NCBI GenBank assembly: GCA_025934635.1
Contig: JAICWX010000078.1
Location: forward strand, 1-29,776
Origin: Streptosporangiaceae bacterium
Lineage (GTDB): Bacteria > Actinomycetota > Actinomycetes > Streptosporangiales > Streptosporangiaceae
Direction of reading: 5' to 3'
Length of the DNA stretch: 29,776 bases
Part shown: positions 15,974 through 22,671 of the stretch, in pieces
Numbering within the stretch: the first letter of the stretch is position 1
Layout: the number at the start of each line of letters is the position of its first letter
Translations under genes and position numbers: made by a program
The notes under the pieces: generated by a model
Databases searched by the model: none
What the model was told of the DNA's origin: nothing
Seen by the model: the letters and a program-made list of their open reading frames with translations, nothing else

Positions 15974-16419
15974 GCCTGCACCGCCGTTTCGTCGGCACTG
16001 GCGCCGTCGGCATCCGCGCGGCCGGGCGCGTGGCCGTTGGCCGCGGCCGGGCCGAGGACGCTCTCCGCGGTCCGGAAGGCCTCGATCGCGGCGGGCACCC
16101 CGCAGTAGACCGCGGTGTGCAGCAGGGTCTCCCGGATCTCCTCCACCGTGCAGCCGTTGTTCAGCGCGCCCTTGATGTGCACGGCCAGCTCGGTCTGCCG
16201 GTCCAGCGCGGTCAGCATGGCCAGGTTCAGCAGGCTGCGGGTTTTCAGCTCCAGGCCGGGACGGCCCCAGGTCGCACCCCAGCAGAACATGGTGACCAGT
16301 TCCTGCAGCGGGCGGCCGAACTCGCTGGCGTTGGCCAGCGAACGGTCCACGTGCTCGTCGCCGAGCACCTGCCTGCGTATCCGCTCCCCTTGGTCGAACA
16401 GGTCGTCAGACACGCTCAT
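15970..16419 (-). CDS. Carboxymuconolactone decarboxylase family protein
   Basis: A 149-residue single-domain CMD protein. RSLLNLAMLTALDRQTELAV and HIKGALNNGCTVEEIRETLLH (61-101) keep the pattern of true 4-carboxymuconolactone decarboxylases, including H81 and H101, and the AhpD CxxC peroxidase motif is missing. A decarboxylation or lactone/enol isomerisation step is thus more likely than antioxidant function. The ATG at 16419 overlaps the gntR stop as ATGA; longer forms run antisense-like into gntR. The C-terminal ~25 residues are a polar, Ala/Asp-rich tail beyond the usual family end. The ring-cleavage family link supports a degradative operon. Confidence 0.9.
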   Translation of the reverse strand: MSVSDDLFDQGERIRRQVLGDEHVDRSLANASEFGRPLQELVTMFCWGATWGRPGLELKTRSLLNLAMLTALDRQTELAVHIKGALNNGCTVEEIRETLLHTAVYCGVPAAIEAFRTAESVLGPAAANGHAPGRADADGASADETAVQA

Positions 16420-17114
16420 TTCCGGGCTTGTCCCTTCAGCGGGGTGGTCTGCAACGCGCCGAGCGCGACGGCGCCCGCCGCGCGCACGTGCGCCTCGCAC
16501 GCCCGGGCGGCGGCGTCCGCGTCGTGCGCCTCGACCGCCTCGACGATCCGCCTGACTTCCTCGACGGTGTCACCCAGCCGGCCGGGCTGGGCCATCGAGA
16601 TCGACCGCAGCACGGTGACCCGGGCCTGCAGGCCGGTCAGGATGACCTTGATGGTCTCGTTGGCCGCCCCGGCGAACAGCGCCTCGTAGAACTGGGCCTT
16701 GGCCTGGACCATGGTGGTGCCGCGGTAGTTCCCGTCGGCGGCCTTGCGCATCGTCTCGAACGCCTTGCGCAGGGTCTTGACCTGCGCGGCGGTGGCCTTC
16801 TCGGCGCACTGCCGGCCGGCCAGGCCCTCGAGCACCGCGCGGATCTCGTAGAGCTCGGCGGCTTCCTGCGGGGTCGGGGCGCACACCTCCGCGCCGCGCT
16901 GCGGGCTGGTCTTGACCAGGTGGTCCGCCTCGAGCTGGCGGATGGACTCCCGCACCGTCGCCCGGGACACCCCGGACCATTCCATCAGCTCACGCTCGAC
17001 CAGGCGGTCACCCGGCATCAGCCGCATCTGCACGATCGCGTCCCTGATCGCGTCGGTGACCTGCTGGCGGATCAGGGTGGCCTTAGGCGGTCCCCCGAAA
17101 ACCGGAGAATCCAC
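16416..17114 (-). CDS. GntR-family transcriptional regulator (FadR subfamily, FCD domain)
   Basis: A 232-residue regulator: winged helix-turn-helix at about 12-78 (RDAIVQMRLMPGDRL, then SRATVRESIRQLEADHLV) and an all-helical FCD ligand domain at about 85-215 (LYEIRAVLEGLAGR). The usual metal ligands of FCD proteins are mostly lost: the D-x3-H site reads QAKAQFYEA, and only the late H209 remains. It may sense an acyl or CoA ligand as FadR does. The GTG at 17114 is chosen because AAGGAG lies six bases upstream. The longer ATG at 17177 falls inside the -10 element and before the predicted transcript start. It begins the seven-gene operon and has its own operator, so it is probably autoregulated and represses the whole locus. 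Confidence 0.93.
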   Translation of the reverse strand: MDSPVFGGPPKATLIRQQVTDAIRDAIVQMRLMPGDRLVERELMEWSGVSRATVRESIRQLEADHLVKTSPQRGAEVCAPTPQEAAELYEIRAVLEGLAGRQCAEKATAAQVKTLRKAFETMRKAADGNYRGTTMVQAKAQFYEALFAGAANETIKVILTGLQARVTVLRSISMAQPGRLGDTVEEVRRIVEAVEAHDADAAARACEAHVRAAGAVALGALQTTPLKGQARK

Positions 17115-17154
17115 CCGGGTCTCCTTAGTGGTTTGCTGTCCCGTAAAATTGCCT

Positions 17155-17205
17155 GATTGTCTGACAACTTGGCTCATGCTAACTGCCCCCTGCCTAGGGT
17201 GTCAA
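17155..17205 (-). promoter_or_regulatory. Promoter and operator (site C) of the gntR operon
   Basis: On the minus strand TTGACA (17205-17200), an 18-base spacer and TAGCAT (17181-17176) form a promoter. The operator GATTGTCTGACAAC (17155-17168, written on the plus strand) contains the perfect palindrome TTGTC-T-GACAA (17157-17167) and overlaps the predicted start site. The spacing matches site B closely. It lies directly before gntR, as expected for autorepression. Confidence 0.8.
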
Positions 17206-17241
17206 GGGAGGCTATAACGGGCCGTACCCGCCAGGTGCCCA

Positions 17242-17550
17242 TCAGTCGGAAGCCGGCAGCGATTTGGCTTCCCTGACCGTCAGCGGCGCCCCGTCGGCGG
17301 CCAGCTCACCCGCGCCGCCCTTCACGCACAGCAGCTCCAGGTCGCCGGCCGCGGTGGTGTAGCGCTTGCCGATCTGGACCTGCGGGCCGTCAGCGGCGGA
17401 TCCGGGGCCGGCCGCGCCCCCGCCGCCGGCGGCCGTCGCCATCGGCTCGCCGCCGCAGGTCAGGTTCACCTCGCCGGTCCCGGCCCGGATCACGATGACC
17501 TCGGCCGGCGAGCCCGCGCTGCGCCAGCGCTGCCCCACCTTCAGCTGCAC
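17242..17550 (-). CDS. Small protein with a duplicated ~35-residue domain, function unknown
   Basis: A 102-residue protein starting with GTG at 17550 behind GAGGAG. It has two copies of one mini-domain: residues 1-37 (VGQRWRSAGSPAEVIVIRAG, ending CGGEPM) and 57-90 (IGKRYTTAAGDLELLCVKGG, ending DGAPL), joined by a Gly/Ala linker (38-56). Each copy has a G-x-R-W/Y opening, a hydrophobic strand, a G-x-G-E turn and a G-x-P close. Cysteines are at 32 and 75. I recall similar small proteins near acyl-CoA metabolism genes in actinomycetes, but no function is known to me. It lies 16 bases after livF and is the last gene of the transporter operon, so it may serve the same substrate, for example as a binding or metallo-chaperone protein. 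That role is conjecture. Confidence 0.85.
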   Translation of the reverse strand: MQLKVGQRWRSAGSPAEVIVIRAGTGEVNLTCGGEPMATAAGGGGAAGPGSAADGPQVQIGKRYTTAAGDLELLCVKGGAGELAADGAPLTVREAKSLPASD

Positions 17551-17566
17551 GTCGTATCTCCTCTCG

Positions 17567-18286
17567 CTAGCCGAGGTAGGCATCGATCAGGTCCCGGCCC
17601 TCGTTGCCGATGTCGCTGACCGCTTCCTCCCGGACGATCTCGCCGCCGGACAGCACGTACAGCCGGTCGCACAGCCGCAGCGCCAGGTCGACCCGCTGCT
17701 CGACCAGCAGGATCGAGCGGCCCTGGTCCTTCAGCGCGGTCAGCGCGCCGAACAGGCCCTCGATGGCCAGCGGCGCCAGTCCGAAGGACGGCTCGTCGAG
17801 CAGCAGCAGCCGGGGCGCGCTCATCAGCATCCGGCCGATCGAGACCATCTGCGCCTCACCGCCGCTCAGGCTGGAGGCCAGCGCGTTCCGGCGCTCGCGC
17901 AGCACCGGGAAGAGCCCGAACACCGACTCCATCAGCTCGCGCACCTGGCGCTGGTCGTGCCGCAGGTGGAAGGCGCCCAGTTCCAGGTTGTCCTGGATGC
18001 TCTGGTCGAGGAAGAGCCGCCGTCCCTCCGGCACCAGGGCGGCGTGACCGCGGCCCGCCTGGTGCGCGGGCCAGCCGATGCTCTCCTGGCCGGCGATGCG
18101 GATGCTGCCGCGGCGCCGGCGCATGAGGCCCATGATCGCCCGCAAGGTGGTGGTCTTGCCTGCCCCGTTCGGTCCGAGAAGTCCGACTACCTCGCCTTCG
18201 CGGACGGTCAGGGCGATCCCCTTCAGCACGTCGTAGTGCCCGTACCGGGCGTGCAGCCCGGTGATCTCCAGTACGTTGCCGGTCAT
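17567..18286 (-). CDS. livF: Branched-chain-type ABC importer ATPase, LivF-like
   Basis: A 239-residue ABC ATPase. Walker A is GPNGAGKT (38-45), the Q-loop region reads VPEGRRLF (85-92), the signature is LSGGE (140-144) and Walker B is LLLLDEP (160-166). The switch position reads VEQ rather than VEH, as is usual in LivF. It powers import together with the ATPase half of the LivM-LivG fusion. The ATG overlaps the fusion gene's stop as ATGA. The gene symbol denotes the family; the cargo need not be an amino acid, since this transporter class often carries aromatic or short organic acids in catabolic loci. Confidence 0.93.
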   Translation of the reverse strand: MTGNVLEITGLHARYGHYDVLKGIALTVREGEVVGLLGPNGAGKTTTLRAIMGLMRRRRGSIRIAGQESIGWPAHQAGRGHAALVPEGRRLFLDQSIQDNLELGAFHLRHDQRQVRELMESVFGLFPVLRERRNALASSLSGGEAQMVSIGRMLMSAPRLLLLDEPSFGLAPLAIEGLFGALTALKDQGRSILLVEQRVDLALRLCDRLYVLSGGEIVREEAVSDIGNEGRDLIDAYLG

Positions 18287-20139
18287 AGCCCGAGGTAGAC
18301 CTCTCTGACTCGGTCGTTCTGGCGGACCTGGGCGGCCTCGCCGGAGACGACGACCTTGCCCGAGCTGAGCACGGTGACGTTGTCGCAGACATTGAACACG
18401 AACTGGGTCTGGTGCTCGACGATGATCACCGTCATGCCGCGCCCCCGGAGCTCGCGCAGCAGCCGCCCGACCTGCTCGACCTCGCCGACCGACAGCCCGG
18501 CCAGCGGCTCGTCCAGGACCAGGGTGGACGGCCGGGCCACGCAGACCGCGGCCAGCTGGACCAGCTGGCGGACGCTCTGGCTGGCGTCCGCGATCGGCGC
18601 CAGCACCCCGGTGTCGACCCCGACCGCGGCGAGCACGGTGAGCGCCTCGCGCTGGAGCCAGGCGTAGTCCCGGTGGTTCCGCACGGCCAGGGCGTAGAAG
18701 GGAGCCCGCAGCGCACTGCGGTGCAGCCGGCTGTAGCCGCCCATCACCACGTTGGTTACCGCCGACATCTCGTTGACCAGGGTCGCGGCCTGGAACGTGC
18801 GCATGAAGCCGAGCCTGGCCCGTTCGAACGCGCGGCCGCTGACCGCCTCGCCGTTGACCGACACCGTGCCGCTTTCGGGCCGGGCGCGGCCGGAGATCAC
18901 GTCGATGAGGGTGGATTTACCCGACCCGTTCGGCCCGATCAGGCCGTGGATGGTGCCGGCGGTGACGGTGATGTCGATCCCGTTCAGCGCCCTGACCGCG
19001 CTCGTCGGGTACCGGTACATCACGTCCTTACAGGTCACCGCCACGGTGCCAGGTTCCGGGCGGGGACGTTCGGTGTCCCTGGGCTCGGTGCCGGGACCGG
19101 ACACGCTGGGCAGGAGCGGGCCGGTGAAACGGGCGAGCCAGGGCAGCCGGGCGCTGATCCGCGGGCCGATGCTGCCCGCGAAGCCCTTCGGGAAGGCCAG
19201 CACCACGATCAGCATGACCACGCCGAAGATGACTTCGTCGATGTAGGACTGCAGGCCGACCGCGGTCGGGATGATGCTGACCACGGCCGCGCCGATGACG
19301 GGGCCGAGCGCGGTGTTGAACCCGCCGAGCAGGGCCATGATGAGCACGTTGACCGACTGGACCCAGGTGAATTCGTCCGGGCTGACCGAGCCGAGCAGGG
19401 AGAACGCCCAGCCGGCCAGGCCGACGAGCGCGCCGGACAGGGCGAACACCCCGATCCGGATCACGGTGACCCGGGCGCCGGCCGCCTCGGCGAACCGCTC
19501 CGCGTCCCTGATGCCGAGCAGCACCGGGTACACCGGCGAGCGGCGGATGCCCCACACGACCACGACCGCGATCAGCAGCACGATCATCGTGGTCCAGGCC
19601 GTCGTGGTGCCGAGCCAGCCCAGCCCGGCCGGCCAGTCCGGCGGGGTCGGGCCGAGCAGGCCGTTGGCGCCGCCGGTGATGGACATGTTGCTGACCACGG
19701 TGGTGAACACCAGCGTGAAGATCAGCGTGACGATGGCGAACTGCAGGCCGCCCACCCGCAGTGAGGCCGCGCCGATGGCCAGGCCGGCCAGGCCGGAGCC
19801 GATGACCGCCACCGGGAGCAGCAGGAAGATGTTGACGCCGTCGCTGGTCCACAGCACCGTGGTCAGGTACGCGGCCACGCCGAGCAGGCCGGCGTGCGCG
19901 AGCGAGAACATGCCGGTGACGCCGAGCACCAGGTCCAGGCTCAGCGCGACCACGGCGAACACCGCCGCGACCAGCACCAGGCCCTGCACGTAGAGGGTGC
20001 TGTGCGCGACTGAGTAGGTCAGGACCAGGTAGACGAGCACGCCCGCGATGGCGGCACCGGCCCGGAAGCCGGGCGCGCGGCGGCGTCCGGCCTCGCCCGC
20101 GGTCCCGCGGGTGGCGGGGATGGGCCTGCTAACCGCCAT
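18283..20139 (-). CDS. Fused LivM permease and LivG ATPase of a branched-chain-type ABC importer
   Basis: A 618-residue fusion. Residues ~28-320 are the LivM permease with about nine to ten membrane helices (GVTGMFSLAHAGLLGVAAY, then ALLGGFNTALGPVIGA). After a charged linker (~328-365), residues ~366-618 are the LivG ATPase: Walker A GPNGSGKST (402-410), Walker B LVLDEP (540-545) and switch histidine H576 (VEHQTQ). The ABC signature is degenerate: where LivG proteins have LSYGQ, this reads ASQSV (519-523). LivF keeps a normal LSGGE, so one of the two composite ATP sites is probably non-canonical. The start codon overlaps livH by 11 bases. M-G fusion is known in this family. Confidence 0.92.
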   Translation of the reverse strand: MAVSRPIPATRGTAGEAGRRRAPGFRAGAAIAGVLVYLVLTYSVAHSTLYVQGLVLVAAVFAVVALSLDLVLGVTGMFSLAHAGLLGVAAYLTTVLWTSDGVNIFLLLPVAVIGSGLAGLAIGAASLRVGGLQFAIVTLIFTLVFTTVVSNMSITGGANGLLGPTPPDWPAGLGWLGTTTAWTTMIVLLIAVVVVWGIRRSPVYPVLLGIRDAERFAEAAGARVTVIRIGVFALSGALVGLAGWAFSLLGSVSPDEFTWVQSVNVLIMALLGGFNTALGPVIGAAVVSIIPTAVGLQSYIDEVIFGVVMLIVVLAFPKGFAGSIGPRISARLPWLARFTGPLLPSVSGPGTEPRDTERPRPEPGTVAVTCKDVMYRYPTSAVRALNGIDITVTAGTIHGLIGPNGSGKSTLIDVISGRARPESGTVSVNGEAVSGRAFERARLGFMRTFQAATLVNEMSAVTNVVMGGYSRLHRSALRAPFYALAVRNHRDYAWLQREALTVLAAVGVDTGVLAPIADASQSVRQLVQLAAVCVARPSTLVLDEPLAGLSVGEVEQVGRLLRELRGRGMTVIIVEHQTQFVFNVCDNVTVLSSGKVVVSGEAAQVRQNDRVREVYLGL

Positions 20140-21049
20140 GGACGGCCCCCGATCCGGCCAGCCGGCCCAGCCGCCGCCGGGGCGGGCGCCGGGCGCCCTG
20201 GCCCTCGGCCAGGATCCAGCTCGGGCGGGCCACCAGCAGCAGCAAGACCAGGACGAACGGGAACCAGCTGCCCGCGTTCGCGTTGATCAAGGCGTTGGCC
20301 TCCTCGGCCACGACGCCGAGCACGATCCCGGCGTACAGCGCGGACAGCGGGTAGGTCGTCTTGGAGACGATGAAGGCGATGAACCCGAAGATGGCGTAGG
20401 TGTCGCCCATGTACGGGTTGGCGAACGAGGACGGGCCGAGCAGCACGCCGGCCACCGCGCACAGCACCCCGGACAGGGCGAACGCGCCGACCGCCATCGT
20501 GTTGGTGTTGACCCCGACCGCCGAGGCCATCTCCGGGTCGAAGGCGACGGCCATGCCGACCTTGCCCAGCGTGGTGTTCTTCCGCATCAGCTCGAACGCG
20601 GCCCCGATGGCCAGGGCCAGGAAGAAGGCCAGGAGCTGCTGCCAGGAGACGGTGAGGCCGCCGATCTTGACGGTGTCGTTCTGCAGCAGCACCGGGAACT
20701 GCACCGTGTCCGAGCCGAAGAAGTAGGCCGCGCCGTTCTCCAGCACGATGCTGATGCCGAGCGTGCTGGCCACCCAGATGATGTTGAACCGGTTCCGCCG
20801 GACCACCGGCCGGATCGCGATCAGGTAGGTCAGGATCGCGATCACCGCGGCGGCGGCGAACGCGAGCACGATCGACGCCGCGAGCGGCCAGTGCGCCAGC
20901 GAGCCCTCGGCGATGATCATGACCGCGACCATCAGCAGCTGCCCGTGGGCGAAGTTGATGACCCGGGTCACGTAAAAGGTAATGGACATGCCCATGGCGA
21001 TCAGGCCGTAGATCGCGCCGTCGGACAGTCCGCTGATCAGGGTTTCCAT
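20129..21049 (-). CDS. livH: Branched-chain-type ABC importer permease, LivH-like
   Basis: A 306-residue inner-membrane permease with about eight helices. METLISGLSDGAIYGLIAMG and RVINFAHGQLLMVA are the typical LivH opening. The C-terminal ~30 residues form an Arg/Pro-rich cytoplasmic tail longer than usual. The start at 21049 gives the canonical family N-terminus; an in-frame ATG at 21067 also exists but lacks a ribosome site. The frame further upstream runs into the intercistronic hairpin. It pairs with the LivM half of the next gene to form the channel. Confidence 0.93.
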   Translation of the reverse strand: METLISGLSDGAIYGLIAMGMSITFYVTRVINFAHGQLLMVAVMIIAEGSLAHWPLAASIVLAFAAAAVIAILTYLIAIRPVVRRNRFNIIWVASTLGISIVLENGAAYFFGSDTVQFPVLLQNDTVKIGGLTVSWQQLLAFFLALAIGAAFELMRKNTTLGKVGMAVAFDPEMASAVGVNTNTMAVGAFALSGVLCAVAGVLLGPSSFANPYMGDTYAIFGFIAFIVSKTTYPLSALYAGIVLGVVAEEANALINANAGSWFPFVLVLLLLVARPSWILAEGQGARRPPRRRLGRLAGSGAVHGG

Positions 21050-21070
21050 TGAGTGTGCGTGCCTCATTCT

Positions 21071-21107
21071 GCCGCGTAACCGGCCGGGGTCCGGCCGGTT
21101 ACGCGGC
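21071..21107 (-). terminator. Large intercistronic hairpin between the binding-protein gene and livH
   Basis: GCCGCGTAACCGGCCGG (21071-21087) and its exact reverse complement (21091-21107) form a 17-bp stem with a three-base loop. It starts ten bases after the binding-protein stop and ends 21 bases before the livH start. As the operon continues, it probably acts as a partial terminator or as a 3'-protecting structure giving more binding protein than permease, as in many importer operons. Confidence 0.75.
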
Positions 21108-21116
21108 ACGGGAGAT

Positions 21117-22352
21117 CTAGGAGGGCACCGGCGCCCAGGTCTTGGTGGCCGTGCTGTACTGCACCATCATCTGGGTGGAGGTCGAGTCGGTGGTGTGGTT
21201 CTTGGTGCTGAGGCTCAGCGTCCCCATCACGCCGGGGAACCCGGTCATCTTGTTGAGCTGGGCCAGGATGTCGGTGTTCCTGGTGGAGCCCGCCTTCCTG
21301 ATCGCCTGGGCCAGCATCATCACCCCGTCGTAGGCGGCGTAGCCGTAGATGACCGGGGCGAGGTTGAACTGGGCCTGGTAGTCAGAGACGAACTTCTTGG
21401 CCGCGGCGTTCGGCGCGACGGTGGCCTGCTCGGCCACCGAGTACGTGCCGTTGGCCAGGCTCCCGGCCAGCTTGGGGTAGGTATCGGTGGCGAGCATGGT
21501 GTCACCGCCGATGACGTACTTGGGGTGCACGCCGGCGTTGTGCATGTTCACCACGAAGCTGCCGTCGTCCTGCGGGTCCAGGCCGATGTAGACGCACTCG
21601 GCGCCGGAACTCTTCAGCGCGGCGACCTCGCTGGCCAGCGGCACGGTCGCGCCGGTGGTCAGGTTCTCGGTGACCTCCTGGTCGACCTTGATCGCGTCGG
21701 CCTTGCCGGCCGCGGCGAAGGTCTGCTTGAAGATCGTGTTCTCGCTCGGCGAGTAGGTGTCGTTGCCGTAGAAGATGCCGATCGAGTCGCAGTGCGCGGC
21801 GGCGAACTTGGACTCCTCCTGCGCCATCGCGAACGTGCTCGGCGAGTTGGAGAACGCCCACGGCAGCGGGTCGGTGCCCGGGCCCTTGGGGTAGATCGTG
21901 GTGCCGCCGGCGCCCACGTCCCCGATCACCGGGAGCTTGTACCGGGAGGCCAGCGCGGCCGCGGTCGGGCCCTCGGACGGCGAGCCGGAGATGCCGACCG
22001 CGCCCTGGCTGACCAGGTGCTCGAAGTACTGGGTGTCCAGGGTGGAGGAGAACGCGTCGTTGTACCAGACGAACTTGACCTGGCGTCCGAGCAGGCCGCC
22101 CTTGGCGTTGATCTGCTGAATCGCGAGCTTGGCCGCGTTGATGGTGGCGGTGCCGGCCGCCGCGTACGCGCCGGTGGTGCCGGCCAGGCCGCCGATGATG
22201 ATCGGGCCCTTGGTGCCGGAGCCCGACCCTCCGCTGCCGCCGCTGGCCGAGGATGCGCAGCCCGCGGCGAGGGTGACGGCAACCGCGGCGGCCAGCAGGC
22301 CGGCCCCGGTGCGCAGCCGCGGCGAGCGCGGCCCGGATGCGCGGCCGTTCAT
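21117..22352 (-). CDS. Periplasmic-type substrate-binding lipoprotein of the Liv-family importer
   Basis: A 411-residue ABC substrate-binding protein of the LivK/Leu-Ile-Val-binding class. A basic N-terminus and hydrophobic stretch lead to the lipobox LAAGC (28-32), which would anchor it to the outer face of the membrane, followed by a Gly/Ser linker. The mature part opens IIIGGLAGTTGAYAAAG and holds the usual two-lobed fold. The ATG at 22352 is preferred because the signal peptide begins here; it has no clear ribosome site of its own but overlaps the stop of a 15-codon upstream ORF (ATGA). An in-frame ATG at 22433 would give an implausibly long pre-signal. The ligand is unknown, probably the substrate of the neighbouring catabolic enzymes. 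Confidence 0.9.
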   Translation of the reverse strand: MNGRASGPRSPRLRTGAGLLAAAVAVTLAAGCASSASGGSGGSGSGTKGPIIIGGLAGTTGAYAAAGTATINAAKLAIQQINAKGGLLGRQVKFVWYNDAFSSTLDTQYFEHLVSQGAVGISGSPSEGPTAAALASRYKLPVIGDVGAGGTTIYPKGPGTDPLPWAFSNSPSTFAMAQEESKFAAAHCDSIGIFYGNDTYSPSENTIFKQTFAAAGKADAIKVDQEVTENLTTGATVPLASEVAALKSSGAECVYIGLDPQDDGSFVVNMHNAGVHPKYVIGGDTMLATDTYPKLAGSLANGTYSVAEQATVAPNAAAKKFVSDYQAQFNLAPVIYGYAAYDGVMMLAQAIRKAGSTRNTDILAQLNKMTGFPGVMGTLSLSTKNHTTDSTSTQMMVQYSTATKTWAPVPS

Positions 22353-22396
22353 CGGGTGACCGGTCCGCGTCTCGAGTTGTTCCTGATCAGGTACAT
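22349..22396 (-). CDS. 15-residue upstream ORF coupled to the binding-protein gene
   Basis: The minus-strand frame from ATG (22396-22394) encodes MYLIRNNSRRGPVTR and stops with a TGA that overlaps the lipoprotein ATG as ATGA. It has the best ribosome site in the leader (GGTGGGAGG, about nine bases upstream), while the lipoprotein start has none. Translation of the lipoprotein is therefore likely to depend on ribosomes finishing this leader. Whether the peptide itself matters is unknown. Confidence 0.55.
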   Translation of the reverse strand: MYLIRNNSRRGPVTR

Positions 22397-22521
22397 GGCT
22401 GTTACGCCTCCCACCATGAATCGCGACTGCCATGTCGCGTCCAGAGATATCCGACCCTCGCTGTGCCGTCCGAGGACGTGTCCTTGAGATTCTTCCGGAT
22501 CGCCTGCTTGCCTACTTGACG

Positions 22522-22582
22522 GATTGTCAGACGATCTGAGAAGAGTGAGACGAAAGTACCTTCGTTCCCAAACGGGTGTCAA
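22522..22582 (-). promoter_or_regulatory. Promoter and operator (site D) of the importer operon
   Basis: On the minus strand TTGACA (22582-22577), an 18-base spacer and TACTTT (22558-22553) form a promoter. The operator GATTGTCAGACGATC (22522-22536, plus-strand reading) is a near-perfect inverted repeat about ten bases past the predicted start site, slightly further downstream than at sites B and C. It would act as a roadblock or initiation block. A leader of about 150 bases precedes the small upstream ORF. Confidence 0.75.
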
Positions 22583-22671
22583 GACGCTCCGGCCCAACTC
22601 CGGGCTCGTAACGTGATTGAGACTTTCACCCGCCTCACCTCGGAGGATCTGCGCGGGCGGCGCCGCCGGGA

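Noticed and set aside
16401..16413. A fifth operator-like match (TCGTCAGACA) near the start of the CMD gene
   Set aside because: It lies inside the coding sequence, encodes conserved-looking residues, has no promoter next to it and misses the outer bases of the operator.
17115..17177. Longer N-terminus of the GntR regulator from the ATG at 17177
   Set aside because: That ATG overlaps the -10 element and lies before the predicted start of transcription, the operator would lie in coding sequence, and an AAGGAG site marks the GTG at 17114.
18412..19764. Plus-strand open frame opposite the LivM-LivG fusion
   Set aside because: It is rich in Gly, Asp, His and Arg without motifs and is explained entirely by the permease/ATPase gene on the other strand.
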